Source of the DNA: Leptolyngbya sp. PCC 7375
Lineage (GTDB): Bacteria; Cyanobacteriota; Cyanobacteriia; Phormidesmidales; Phormidesmidaceae
Direction: 5' to 3'
Assembly: GCF_000316115.1 (NCBI RefSeq)
Contig: NZ_JH993793.1
Location: 519,517 to 583,516, forward strand
DNA: 64,000 nucleotides
Shown: positions 25,716 to 34,732 of the stretch, piece by piece
Layout of the letters: each line of letters opens with the position of its first letter
Position numbering within the stretch: position 1 is the stretch's first letter
The notes under the pieces: model-generated
Seen by the model: only the letters and a program-made list of their open reading frames with translations
What the model was told of the DNA's origin: nothing
Databases searched by the model: none
Made by a program: the position numbers and the translations under genes

Positions 25716-26939
25716 ATGGCAACCATAAATGCGTCAGGTTATAACAACGGCACCTATAGCTTTGAACAGCAGATATTTTGCATGTCATGGGCCACTGTTC
25801 TCAGCTTTGGCTTCAGAGGTAGTGCCTCTGAAATTGCCAGTCAGACAAAAGCATTGCTGATCAATGTATTACAAGACGAAGAGATCCAAAACTTGATCGG
25901 GGTTTGGAACCTGGTCTGGGGGCCAGGCATTTTCAGCGCTCCGATTGTGTCAGACAAGGCGGACAACACTATGTTTATTGTTGCTCCAGAAACAGACCCT
26001 ACTCAGGCAGTTGTTGCGATCGCTGGCACGAGTGGCTTAGTAGACTGGGTATTTGAAAACTTTAACGTTAAAGAAACTGTGCCATGGCCCTATGGCCAGT
26101 CATCGACGAATCCACAAATTTCCAAGGGCATCAACTTTGGGTTGGACAAGCTGACCGAAATGGAAAGTTTTGACCCAACAAATAGCTCTTTTATCACGGC
26201 CCAGCAGTATTTGGCTAGTCAATCCTTCACAAAGGTCATGGTTACTGGACACAGCCTTGGCGGAGCTTTGTCCCCCTGCTATGCCCTCTATTTGGATGAA
26301 ACCCGTTCCCAATGGAACACCATCGGCTCTGCAATCATCAGCTGTTTGCCCACGGCTGGCCAAACCCCAGGGGATATTAACTTCTCCCAATACTACGACA
26401 GTAAGCTGCTAGCGACGACCACTAAAATATGGAACTTGTTAGACATCGTTCCCCATGCCTTCAATACGGAGAGGTTAGGCGAAATTCCTGACCTGTACGA
26501 ACCGGATCTTTCTGCTACTGATGGCATAAAATCGCTGGTTTGCCAGATTCAACAAGCTACAGAAAGCCTGAACTATCTCAATGTCGCTCCTGATGCGGAA
26601 GGATTTCCATCAAAGGTCGTTGACCTTACTGACTTTACAGATAAATACAAGCTCATCGTTGAAGCCATTGAGGAAACCATCGAAACACTTAGGCAGGCAG
26701 GGACTGCTTTCGAAGATAATGAAGCCAATGACAACTTTGAGGAGTTTATCAAGTTTATTATTCAGGCCCTAATCCAGCATACAGCTGTCTACACTAATAA
26801 ATTTGATGTTGGAGATTTTCTCGACATAATGCTTCAATATCAAAAGCAAAAAATATCCCCTCAACGTTGGACTCTTTTATCCAAACCTGTAGAGGGTGAC
26901 ACCCGTTTAAACAAGATTTTTAGTCAGCTATCAACTTAA
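25716..26939 (+). CDS. Class-3 lipase-like alpha/beta hydrolase, paralog 1
   Basis: 407 residues with a good ribosome-binding site (AAGGAG, 6-8 nt before ATG). It contains the lipase motif VTGHSLGGALSPC (Ser about 180), a likely catalytic Asp in WNLLDIVPHAF (about 242) and a His in ALIQHT (about 354), in the order expected of the Lipase_3 family. There is no signal peptide. All three lipase paralogs share the N-terminus SFEQQIF and the tryptophan-rich IGVWNLVWGPG. This copy lacks the roughly 70-residue C-terminal tail of the other two (LLDLGQPTRH... in paralog 2), ending at FSQLST. Substrate unknown; location beside a PKS suggests ester hydrolysis or acyl transfer on the product (inference). 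Confidence 0.8.
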   Translation: MATINASGYNNGTYSFEQQIFCMSWATVLSFGFRGSASEIASQTKALLINVLQDEEIQNLIGVWNLVWGPGIFSAPIVSDKADNTMFIVAPETDPTQAVVAIAGTSGLVDWVFENFNVKETVPWPYGQSSTNPQISKGINFGLDKLTEMESFDPTNSSFITAQQYLASQSFTKVMVTGHSLGGALSPCYALYLDETRSQWNTIGSAIISCLPTAGQTPGDINFSQYYDSKLLATTTKIWNLLDIVPHAFNTERLGEIPDLYEPDLSATDGIKSLVCQIQQATESLNYLNVAPDAEGFPSKVVDLTDFTDKYKLIVEAIEETIETLRQAGTAFEDNEANDNFEEFIKFIIQALIQHTAVYTNKFDVGDFLDIMLQYQKQKISPQRWTLLSKPVEGDTRLNKIFSQLST

Positions 26940-27022
26940 AGTGGAAAATTTAGCAGTTAGGCTCCCGCGCTTAAATAATTCCGCCGTTACCCCATCACCC
27001 ATCCACCCATCTGGAGAACCCA

Positions 27023-28456
27023 ATGGCAACCGCAGATGCGTCAGCTTACAACAATGGCACCTATAGTTTCGAGCAACAGATATTTTCTATATCGTGGTCC
27101 ACTATTCTCAGCTTTAACTTCAAAGGTGAAGCCTCTGAAATTGCCAGCAAGACAAAAGAGTCGCTGGTCAATGTATTAGAGGACAAAGAGATCCAAAAAT
27201 TGATCGGGGTTTGGAACCTGGTCTGGGGACCAGGAATTTATGCCGATTCGTTTGTGGGGGAAGAAAAATCGCTCAACATGATGTTTATTGTCGTTCCAGA
27301 AGGTGATCCTGAGCAAGCGGTTGTTGCGATCGCTGGCACCAATGGCAGTTCCTTAATGGATTGGATCGTTGAAGACTTTAACGTCAAAGAAACCGTGCCA
27401 TGGCCCTATGGTCCTTCGTCTGGGGAGGCAGAAATTTCCAAAGGCACCTACTTTGGGTTAGACAAACTAGTCAACCTTGAAAGTGTTGACCCCACAAGCA
27501 ACGCTTCGATCACGGCCCAGCAGTATTTATCTAGAAGACCATTCAAAAATATCATGGTCACCGGACACAGCCTTGGCGGAGCTTTGTCCCCCTGTTATTC
27601 TCTTTATTTAGATGAAACCCGTTCCCAATGGGACCTATCGGAATCTACCATCATCAGCTGTTTGCCCACGGCTGGCCCCACCCCAGGGGATCTTAACTTC
27701 TCCCAATACTACGATAGTAAGCTATCGAAAACCACCCATCGGCAATGGAACTTGATGGACGTCGTTCCCCATGCCTTCAATACCGAGCTGTTAGCCCAAG
27801 TCCCCGACCTGTATGAACCGGATCTCTCTGCCAGCGTGGGCGTCAAGCTGTTGGTTCGTTGGATTCAACGAGATACCAAGAGCCTGGACTATCTCAATAT
27901 CGCTCCTGATGCGAAAGGATTTCCATCAAAGGTCTTTGACCTTACTGACTTTATAAGTAATGATAAATACAAAGCCATCGCTGAAGACATTGAGGAGGCC
28001 ATCCAAACATTTGAGGAAGAACTAAAACCATTCGAGAGTCATAGCTTCGGTATCGGTAGTATCCTTTTGTTTCTCATTCAGGCCTTAATACAGCATACGA
28101 TCGGGTACATCGCCTATTTTGATATTGGCGATTTCTCCCAACGCCTGACACCGGCATCCAAACAGTCTTCAGCGCTTTTATCTAAACCTGAAGATGGGAG
28201 TGGCCGTTTAAGGAAATCGCTTGAGTTGTTAACGAAAAAACCAATTCTTCTCGATCTTGGTCAGCCCACCAGGCACAAACGTAACGAGTTGCAAGCGGGA
28301 GAAGGTCCGCTTTGGGATGCGATCTTAGCGAAAGTTGACCAGATAAATAAAGACAAGCCCAACCAGGGCGCTCAGCCCGTAATCTTTCTGGTTGAAGATC
28401 AAACGAGTAATCCCTCTGGTGACCCTTGTTGGTCTGGTAATAGCTCAGAGCGTTGA
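27023..28456 (+). CDS. Class-3 lipase-like alpha/beta hydrolase, paralog 2
   Basis: 477 residues, 83 nt after paralog 1 and preceded by GGAGAACCC. Ser lies in VTGHSLGGALSPC (about 184), Asp in WNLMDVVPHAF, His in ALIQHTIGY. It is closely similar to paralog 1 at both protein and DNA level (e.g. GAGATCCAAAA, CAGCCTTGGCGGAGCTTTG), indicating fairly recent duplication. It adds a C-terminal extension (LLDLGQPTRH...GEGPLWDAIL...IFLVED) shared with paralog 3. Cytoplasmic by sequence, since no signal peptide or membrane helix is visible. Confidence 0.8.
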   Translation: MATADASAYNNGTYSFEQQIFSISWSTILSFNFKGEASEIASKTKESLVNVLEDKEIQKLIGVWNLVWGPGIYADSFVGEEKSLNMMFIVVPEGDPEQAVVAIAGTNGSSLMDWIVEDFNVKETVPWPYGPSSGEAEISKGTYFGLDKLVNLESVDPTSNASITAQQYLSRRPFKNIMVTGHSLGGALSPCYSLYLDETRSQWDLSESTIISCLPTAGPTPGDLNFSQYYDSKLSKTTHRQWNLMDVVPHAFNTELLAQVPDLYEPDLSASVGVKLLVRWIQRDTKSLDYLNIAPDAKGFPSKVFDLTDFISNDKYKAIAEDIEEAIQTFEEELKPFESHSFGIGSILLFLIQALIQHTIGYIAYFDIGDFSQRLTPASKQSSALLSKPEDGSGRLRKSLELLTKKPILLDLGQPTRHKRNELQAGEGPLWDAILAKVDQINKDKPNQGAQPVIFLVEDQTSNPSGDPCWSGNSSER

Positions 28457-28509
28457 TCGTTGGGTATGGTTAGCTAATACCTGCAAGCGTTAGCCTTCTA
28501 TACCTGGCC

Positions 28510-29394
28510 TCATACTGCTAGTAACATTTTAATAAATGCTTCTCTTTTCTCCCGCATGATCCAAGCATGGGCTCCATGCCATATCAAATGCCCGCCTAAA
28601 CGAATATCAGGAAGGTAAGCCTCAGAGATACATCTGTATGCCCATTGTGCATGGGCGAATGGAACTATGGGATCTGCTCGATCGTGTAAAATTAAGGTGG
28701 GACAAGAAATGGTATCTAGTGCAACACTCTCATCGCCAACCATCATGGCTAAGTCATTCAGATAACCAGCTGGCTTGGCAGCACAATCGACTCCCATGGC
28801 TGACATCGCCGTTATGATTGTTAGGATATCAGGGTCTTTCTGAATGTCGTAAAACCGGGTTCCACTTAAACTTTCGATGCATGACATTGGGTTTAATTGT
28901 ACATGTTGCCAATATTGTCTGTTGTGCCAGCTCAACAGCGGTTCGAAGATGCTGTGTCGAAACAGGCAGAGCAACTGGCCAAGGCCGTTTGGTAACCACA
29001 TGCCGTTGTCCCATTGATGGGATTGGGCACATTGTAGCACCAGGGCAGCAGTGTAGTCTGGATAACGACACGCGAACTGTGCCGCAGGCATACCACCACC
29101 AGATGTGCCGATAACCGCGACGCGATCGACTTTGAGATGATCCAACAGATGGGCAGCTAAGTCAGCGCAAAAAGTAGCTGAGCCACGATGCCCCAATGTT
29201 GTCCCATAGTAGCCCGGACGATTTGGAGTAATTAAACGATAGCCAGCATCCAGTAATGATTGTTCAAATAGAGCCACAACACCGTTGCCACATCCGGTAC
29301 CGTGGAAGTAAAGGATCGGGGGGCCGGTGCCAATGTCACAATATTCAATGGTGCCGATTGCTGATTCAAATTGTTGTTGAGGAATCATGGTCAT
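28510..29394 (-). CDS. Alpha/beta-fold hydrolase
   Basis: About 294 residues from ATG 29394 (MTMIPQQQF). A TTG 12 nt earlier is open but lacks a better ribosome-binding site; ATG 29388 is also possible. Features: HGTGCGNG oxyanion region, nucleophile elbow VIGTSGGGMP, Asp in LHDRADPIVP and His in GGHLIWHG. It is a typical single-domain hydrolase or haloperoxidase-like protein. It is inverted between lipase paralogs 2 and 3 and shares no obvious sequence with them. Function not assignable beyond hydrolase. Confidence 0.8.
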   Translation of the reverse strand: MTMIPQQQFESAIGTIEYCDIGTGPPILYFHGTGCGNGVVALFEQSLLDAGYRLITPNRPGYYGTTLGHRGSATFCADLAAHLLDHLKVDRVAVIGTSGGGMPAAQFACRYPDYTAALVLQCAQSHQWDNGMWLPNGLGQLLCLFRHSIFEPLLSWHNRQYWQHVQLNPMSCIESLSGTRFYDIQKDPDILTIITAMSAMGVDCAAKPAGYLNDLAMMVGDESVALDTISCPTLILHDRADPIVPFAHAQWAYRCISEAYLPDIRLGGHLIWHGAHAWIMREKREAFIKMLLAV

Positions 29395-29452
29395 TACTCT
29401 TGTCAAATAACGCTTAGGTCAGCGACAAATTCGCATATATGAGAAAAAACAA

Positions 29453-30883
29453 ATGACAACTACAGATACTTCAGGGTACAACAACGGAACCTATAGTTTT
29501 GAACAGCAGATATTTTGTATATCGTGGTCAACTATCCTTAGCTTCAACTATACAGGAGATGCAGCTGCGATAGCTAGACAAACAAAAGCCATGTTGACCA
29601 GGGTATTACAGGACGAAGAGATCCAAAACTTGATCGGAGTTTGGCATTTGGTCTGGGGACCGGGTGTGTCTGTCGGTTCGTGGGCTGGGCCAGGCAGAGC
29701 GGTCAATACGATGTTCATTATTGTGCCACAAACAGATCCCAGCCAGGCAGTTATTGCGATCGCAGGAACCAATGGTAAATCCTTAATGAACTGGGTTCTC
29801 CAAGACTTTAACGTCAGAGAAACCGTGCCATGGCCCTATGGCAAAAAATCCAATGCGGCGTCTATTGCATGTTACCTTGGTCCTCATTGGTGTGAGCCCA
29901 AGCGGGAACCCCGCATTTCTAAAGGAATCTCCCTGGGGTTAAAAAATCTGGTCTCCATTAAAAGTCCTCAAGATAATGGGACCACGGCCCAGCAGTATCT
30001 GGCTAGCAGGCCATTCAAAAATATCATGGTCACCGGACATAGTTTGGGTGGTGCCTTGTCACCCTGCTACTCCCTCTATTTGGAGGATACTCGCTCCGAA
30101 TGGGACACAGACGGCTCTACACCTATTAGCTGTCTACCGACAGCTGGCCAAACTCAAGGTGACACTAACTTCTCCAAATATTATGACAGCAAGCTGTTGG
30201 CTACAACCAATAGACAATGGAACTCGATGGATATGGTTCCCCATGCTTTCAACAGAGAAATGCTCAACAAAATTCCCAAGCTATACAAACAGTGCGATTT
30301 GCAATCTACTCCACTGGTAGATCTACTCGTTTTCTTACTTAAACAATCCACAAGGAAGAATAACTATTTAAACGTCGCTCCCAACACAAAAGGGTTTGAA
30401 TCAACGTGTTACGATTATGATATTAATAATATGAGAAGTCAGTACCCAGCCGTCTCTGACGAAATTGACCAAGTCGTCAATGAACTTAAGAAAGATCTAG
30501 ACCTATCGGAGACCAATAAAAATCATACTAATACCATTAACTTTCTCACTGAAGCCTTAATACAACACTCAATCGGTTATATCGAATATTTTGATATCGG
30601 AGACTTTGCCCAACGCATGGATGCAATCTCCCAGCGAACTGTGACTGTTATGTCCAGACCCATAGAGGCGGGTGTTCGCCTCAAAACAGTCCTCGCATCA
30701 TTAAACACAACACCCATCCTGATGATGGAGCTTGGTCAACGGTCTAAGGACAAAATCGACGATTTAAAGGAAGGTGAAGGTCCGCTTTTAGACGAGATCC
30801 TAGAAAGAGTTAGTCATTGGAACGATGGCACACCGATGGAGAACTCTCAGCCCCTGATTTTCCTGATTGAAGAAGGATGGTAG
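29453..30883 (+). CDS. Class-3 lipase-like alpha/beta hydrolase, paralog 3
   Basis: 476 residues. Ser lies in VTGHSLGGALSPC (about 195), Asp in WNSMDMVPHAF, His in ALIQHSIGYIEYFD. Compared with the other paralogs it carries an insertion after VPWPYG (KKSNAASIACYLGPHWC, about 136-150). It shares the C-terminal GEGPLLDEIL...IFLIEE tail with paralog 2. It is the most diverged of the three. A transposable element begins 9 nt after its stop. Confidence 0.8.
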   Translation: MTTTDTSGYNNGTYSFEQQIFCISWSTILSFNYTGDAAAIARQTKAMLTRVLQDEEIQNLIGVWHLVWGPGVSVGSWAGPGRAVNTMFIIVPQTDPSQAVIAIAGTNGKSLMNWVLQDFNVRETVPWPYGKKSNAASIACYLGPHWCEPKREPRISKGISLGLKNLVSIKSPQDNGTTAQQYLASRPFKNIMVTGHSLGGALSPCYSLYLEDTRSEWDTDGSTPISCLPTAGQTQGDTNFSKYYDSKLLATTNRQWNSMDMVPHAFNREMLNKIPKLYKQCDLQSTPLVDLLVFLLKQSTRKNNYLNVAPNTKGFESTCYDYDINNMRSQYPAVSDEIDQVVNELKKDLDLSETNKNHTNTINFLTEALIQHSIGYIEYFDIGDFAQRMDAISQRTVTVMSRPIEAGVRLKTVLASLNTTPILMMELGQRSKDKIDDLKEGEGPLLDEILERVSHWNDGTPMENSQPLIFLIEEGW

Positions 30884-31022
30884 TCCAATAAATATCTACC
30901 TGTGCAATTCAAATAGCTTAAGACTAAAACCACTGCCCTACTTGAGATAGGGTTCTAGCCAGTCGATTTTTGGAAGTTGCTCACCTATCCTAGAGATCAT
31001 CAGACGACATGGGGTTGAGGCC

Positions 31023-31277
31023 ATGGGGAACTACAAAATCAAAGTCAATATTGAAATCGTAGAAAGCGATGAGGCCATTAGTTCTGGTCCCGAAGAAATA
31101 GAGACCGGTGTGTTTGAGTTTAATATAAGCCCAGAGGCCGCTACTAGCATTGATGCGTGTGAACAAGCCTTGTTAAGTACGAATTATCCAGCATTACGCT
31201 CAGCATTGGCTCATCACCTTGAAACACTCTCTCAAAAAAAACGAAAACGGCATCAACCGCAGGGATTTGGGAAATAA
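31023..31277 (+). CDS. Transposase N-terminal frame (upstream of a -1 frameshift site)
   Basis: 84 residues, ending shortly after a run of eight A (31234-31241). A -1 slip on that run joins the frame of the next transposase ORF, which is open continuously from the A run through 31295 (TKTASTAGIWEITKSPYRVDGEIGRF). Either programmed -1 frameshifting makes a fused transposase, as in several IS families, or the short protein is made alone as a regulator. The frame and slip site are seen directly; the use of the slip is inferred. Confidence 0.65.
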   Translation: MGNYKIKVNIEIVESDEAISSGPEEIETGVFEFNISPEAATSIDACEQALLSTNYPALRSALAHHLETLSQKKRKRHQPQGFGK

Positions 31278-31294
31278 CCAAGAGCCCGTATCGG

Positions 31295-32548
31295 GTGGAT
31301 GGGGAAATCGGTCGCTTTGAGTTTATGTCGTATACAGCCGTTGAATCTTCTGGGAATCAACCATCGAACCGAGTCAACACACTATATGGATCCCTACCAG
31401 GCAAAAGCTGGTATCGCACGATGGGCTTTAAGGAGATTGCCTACACCCACGGGAGTACGACTGAATCGTACCGGAAAACGAGTGCGTGGCTCAATCGAAT
31501 CCGTCATCAAGTGACCGGGGGAACCCCGTCGAGAACGATGCAAGACAGTAGTGAGCGAGAAGGCACCCGTGTGCTCAATCACTTGACTCAGGCCAGTGAA
31601 GCCATCCTGAAAACCCATGGTGTCATCGGCAACACACTGCCTGCGGCTGTCGTCGCCTCTGCCAATGAGAGTAAGCCTGTCCATCTGGCTCCAGACGTAG
31701 TCTCCGCTGTCATCGAGCAGTGTGGCAAAACCGAGTTGATTCGCCAACAGATGACGGCCAATCCCATCCCCTATGAGAGCCCCCATCATAGCCTCAACAT
31801 TTCGATTGATGATGTCGGGGTGAAACGTCAGAGGGACCAGCGACCAGCCAGTGTTCCAGAGACACCCACCGCCCGCAAGTATGCCTATCAAACGGTGGTC
31901 CATATCGAAAATCAACTCGGTAGCTATCGATTGAATGCCCTTGGCTTGACGACAATGTTAACCATGCTGTTGGCCTTTTTACTCCACAATGACCTCCTTC
32001 AAGGCCCTATCGTATTCTTTGCCGATGGACAGCGAAGCTTGCATGGCGCGATTCTGACCACCTTTGCTGGGGTGTCTGCACTACAGTTGATCTTGGACTG
32101 GTATCATCTCCATGAGAAATGTAAACAACTGCTTAGTCTCGCCTGTCAGGGTAGACGTCTGCGTAATACACACTTGACTCACCTGGCAGCCCTGCTCTGG
32201 CATGGATTAGTCGATGCAGCTTTGGTTTACCTTGAGTTCATTGACCCAGACCATCTCAAAGATACAACCGCTATCGATAAACTCCAAGGCTATCTGCGTC
32301 GGAACAAACCTCACATTCCTTGTTATTGTGTGCGTAAACAGCTGGGATTGAGAAATTCCAGCAACCGAGGTGAAAAGGCGAATGATTTATTGGTCTCCTC
32401 ACGACAAAAACACAATGGGATGAGTTGGTCTAAAACGGGGTCAGTTGCCTTGGCTGCTTTAACAGCGCTTGTTTCGAATCAAGAAGCTACCCATTGGTTC
32501 AGGACCGGGAAGCTCAATTTTAAGTTGGTACCTCATCCCGTAAAGTAA
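31295..32548 (+). CDS. Transposase, main catalytic frame
   Basis: 417 residues from the first in-frame ATG, but probably translated as a -1 frameshift fusion with the preceding frame. Visible motifs: GKSWYRTMGFKEIA, ISIDDVGVKRQR, FFADGQRSLH, ILDWYHLHEKCKQLL, and near the end RGEKANDLLVSSRQKHNGMSWS. These are the acidic and aromatic signatures of a DDE-type transposase distantly like ISKra4 and ISLre2 enzymes. The frame is uninterrupted, so the element may be functional. Confidence 0.75.
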   Translation: MDGEIGRFEFMSYTAVESSGNQPSNRVNTLYGSLPGKSWYRTMGFKEIAYTHGSTTESYRKTSAWLNRIRHQVTGGTPSRTMQDSSEREGTRVLNHLTQASEAILKTHGVIGNTLPAAVVASANESKPVHLAPDVVSAVIEQCGKTELIRQQMTANPIPYESPHHSLNISIDDVGVKRQRDQRPASVPETPTARKYAYQTVVHIENQLGSYRLNALGLTTMLTMLLAFLLHNDLLQGPIVFFADGQRSLHGAILTTFAGVSALQLILDWYHLHEKCKQLLSLACQGRRLRNTHLTHLAALLWHGLVDAALVYLEFIDPDHLKDTTAIDKLQGYLRRNKPHIPCYCVRKQLGLRNSSNRGEKANDLLVSSRQKHNGMSWSKTGSVALAALTALVSNQEATHWFRTGKLNFKLVPHPVK

Positions 32549-32632
32549 TTGCACAGGTAGATAAATATTGCACCGCCCCCGACAGAGCCGGGGGAGATAA
32601 TGCCTGCTTTTGTGTTGATCTTAGTTAAAACG

Positions 32633-34231
32633 TCAAAGCCTGAAAATACTAAAAAGCCTTTCTAAAAAGGACTTCGAACCCGACGATGGCTCTGGCACTT
32701 GCCCCGTCCGAAGCATTTGCAAGCCACGGTCTGTATATTGGATCGTACTTTCAAAGCCAAAAGATTCACAATAGCCCACACCATCAGGCAGATTTGGATC
32801 GGAACTATAATACGTGACTGGTAGCTCACTAAACATCGACCAATCATTGATATTGATCGCACCATCCCCCGCCCAGGCACTCGCGAATCCATCCAGCAAC
32901 GGCTGCGAATTATCCCCCAGGATCAAGTACTTCCAAGTTGTAGGCATAATGGCGCTGGGTCGATCCGGGCCAGGCTGACTGGCCACGGTCGGATTGACAT
33001 GAAAATCCCCCAACATGATGGACGACCCTTGGGGCGTAGTCGCTGTGGGAAATGATGTCACCTTCCATTTTCCATCATCGATTGTTGAATAGACACCAAA
33101 CGGTGGAACAAGGTTAATAGAAAAATTGTTGATATTCACACCAGCAAAGATGGCGGCATCTTTGTTGTCAAGATTGAACCACTGCCAGGCCCATCCAACA
33201 AAGGGTCTCGGATCTTCAAGGTAAGGGATAGGATTAACGGCACCATCTGCATTTTCAAGGCTAGTGGGCATGGCTTGATGCACTATGGTTCCGGTTCCAG
33301 CAGTAATCTTATAGCGCTTGCCTTCCACCGTTAACGAACCCGAAATCTTCAACTGCGGCCAGTTGACCTGGAAGCCCGTCGGGCCAGCGGGTCCCTGCAA
33401 GAAAAATGCGGTCTTCGGTTGAAGTTCTTCAAGACAATCTATCATCAGGTCAAACGTCAAATTCTCCCCATCATTGACCTGGGCCTGCAACGGTAGAACA
33501 TTCTCAGTACCACTAAAAGAATCGGGGCCAACAGAAAAATTAAATGGCTCACCTGCCTTGCTATATGCCAGCTTTCCACCGACAATCGGCCATTCTAGAA
33601 GACGACTGCGACGAACTTTTTTTCCCTCCAGACTCTTCTCACACTCAAAGACCAGGTCCTCCCCAGATCTAGAACTCTGTTCTGGACCACCCTTAACTGA
33701 GCTTTTCGCATAGGGACTTGCCAAAAACGGCATTTTCTTTTTCTTTTTCGGCGGAGCCAACACCGCAGTGGCCATCACCGACCCCACCAAAGTATCCTCA
33801 TCAGACCAGCCAGCACCCTTTTGTGCACTCAGACCGACCATGCGATTCTTTTGCATCCACATCGCTATGCCGATCTTCTGGGGGCGACCATCGGGATCTG
33901 TCGTATCCAGATTGGCTGCCAAAATATAAAACTCCATGCCCCCAATGTCTGGATGAATATGATGATCTGCCGGAAAATCCATCTGGTAACCAGCAGGGAT
34001 AGCTTGCATGTCGAAACATGACCCTCGCTGCAGGAAGGAGGTGATGACGGATGCGATATCTGCCGGATAACTTGTCTTATCAAGATTCTCTGCCGCCTGC
34101 CTCATGACAGAAAAGTGGGGAATCTTTAGCGGCATATCCGTGCACGGATTGGTGATGGTCGCGACCTGCTTACTAACCGAATCTAAGTAACCAGGGATTA
34201 CCTCGTGCGGACGTTTCTTATTTAGACTCAT
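32633..34231 (-). CDS. Lipocalin-like (AttH/CrtC-type) protein
   Basis: 532 residues, no signal peptide. The first half has HHIHPDIGGMEFYILAANLD and IGIAMWMQKNRM. The second half has GWAWQWFNLDNKDAAIFAGV, GSSIMLGDFHVNP and GYCESFGFES. This layout of two beta-rich halves with a GW-W-F-L-D motif recalls the AttH / hydroxyneurosporene-synthase-like lipocalin superfamily, which includes hydratases and some polyketide pericyclases (family knowledge). Two Lys-rich stretches (PPKKKKKMPF near 160, GKKVRRSR near 205) and a linker divide the halves. The enzymatic role is not shown. Its closeness to the PKS locus makes a tailoring function possible. Confidence 0.45.
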   Translation of the reverse strand: MSLNKKRPHEVIPGYLDSVSKQVATITNPCTDMPLKIPHFSVMRQAAENLDKTSYPADIASVITSFLQRGSCFDMQAIPAGYQMDFPADHHIHPDIGGMEFYILAANLDTTDPDGRPQKIGIAMWMQKNRMVGLSAQKGAGWSDEDTLVGSVMATAVLAPPKKKKKMPFLASPYAKSSVKGGPEQSSRSGEDLVFECEKSLEGKKVRRSRLLEWPIVGGKLAYSKAGEPFNFSVGPDSFSGTENVLPLQAQVNDGENLTFDLMIDCLEELQPKTAFFLQGPAGPTGFQVNWPQLKISGSLTVEGKRYKITAGTGTIVHQAMPTSLENADGAVNPIPYLEDPRPFVGWAWQWFNLDNKDAAIFAGVNINNFSINLVPPFGVYSTIDDGKWKVTSFPTATTPQGSSIMLGDFHVNPTVASQPGPDRPSAIMPTTWKYLILGDNSQPLLDGFASAWAGDGAININDWSMFSELPVTYYSSDPNLPDGVGYCESFGFESTIQYTDRGLQMLRTGQVPEPSSGSKSFLERLFSIFRL

Positions 34232-34732
34232 AATAGGACTTTTCCTATGAAATTGATGAGTGCATGAGATTGAATAGGATAGGGCAGAACAGTTAACCCA
34301 AGTTTCGCTATACCAATACGATTGATTGCTATATGGAAAAAGCTTTTTAGCTTAGATAAGTAAGAGAAAACGTGGTTAAACAGTTTAAGTCTGCTCTATT
34401 TAAGCTTACCTTACTTAACTACTGAGCGCAAAGTTAATGTTGCATTTTTGTCGTTTTTTTTAAGCTACCAATGCAGGTATTTTAGGAGTTTTGCCCTGCC
34501 CTATTTTATCAACCCATAATTTAAGCAACAGTAGAGCAGGCATACTCTTAGATAAAACAACCTCCTGTTGTTTTTGGAAAGCCATTCGGACGATCCATTC
34601 ACTATCTCAATGTCAGTCCCGGGAGGTGAGTAATGACTCTGAGAACAGAGATGACTGGGTTGGTAGATCGTATCGAGGCTCTGGGGTGGTTGTCGTATTG
34701 TTAATTCTTAAGAGCGCTGGCGCTATAGATAC
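34232..34732. other. Intergenic region left of the IS4 element
   Basis: About 500 bases, AT-rich to 34450, serving as leader of the minus-strand AttH-like gene. Near its right end a small frame (34633-34704, MTLRTEMTGLVDRIEALGWL...) follows a strong ribosome-binding site (GGGAGGTGAG). It ends with TAA just before the IS4 insertion point. It may be the start of a gene broken by decay. Nothing else coding is visible. Confidence 0.4.

Larger units (their letters stand above)
30893..32563 (+). mobile_element. Insertion sequence with 17-bp terminal inverted repeats and a frameshifted transposase
   Basis: Perfect inverted repeats TATCTACCTGTGCAATT (30893-30909) and its complement (32547-32563) bound a 1,671-bp element containing two overlapping-phase transposase frames. 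The stop codon of the transposase lies inside the right repeat. AATA occurs just outside both ends, but there is no clear target duplication. I cannot place the family with certainty; the protein resembles unclassified (ISNCY-like) cyanobacterial transposases. Confidence 0.8.

Noticed and set aside
32574..32592. GC-rich hairpin (CCCCCG...CGGGGG) as a terminator for the AttH-like gene
   Set aside because: The stem is only six pairs and no T-run follows on the minus strand, so terminator function is not supported.
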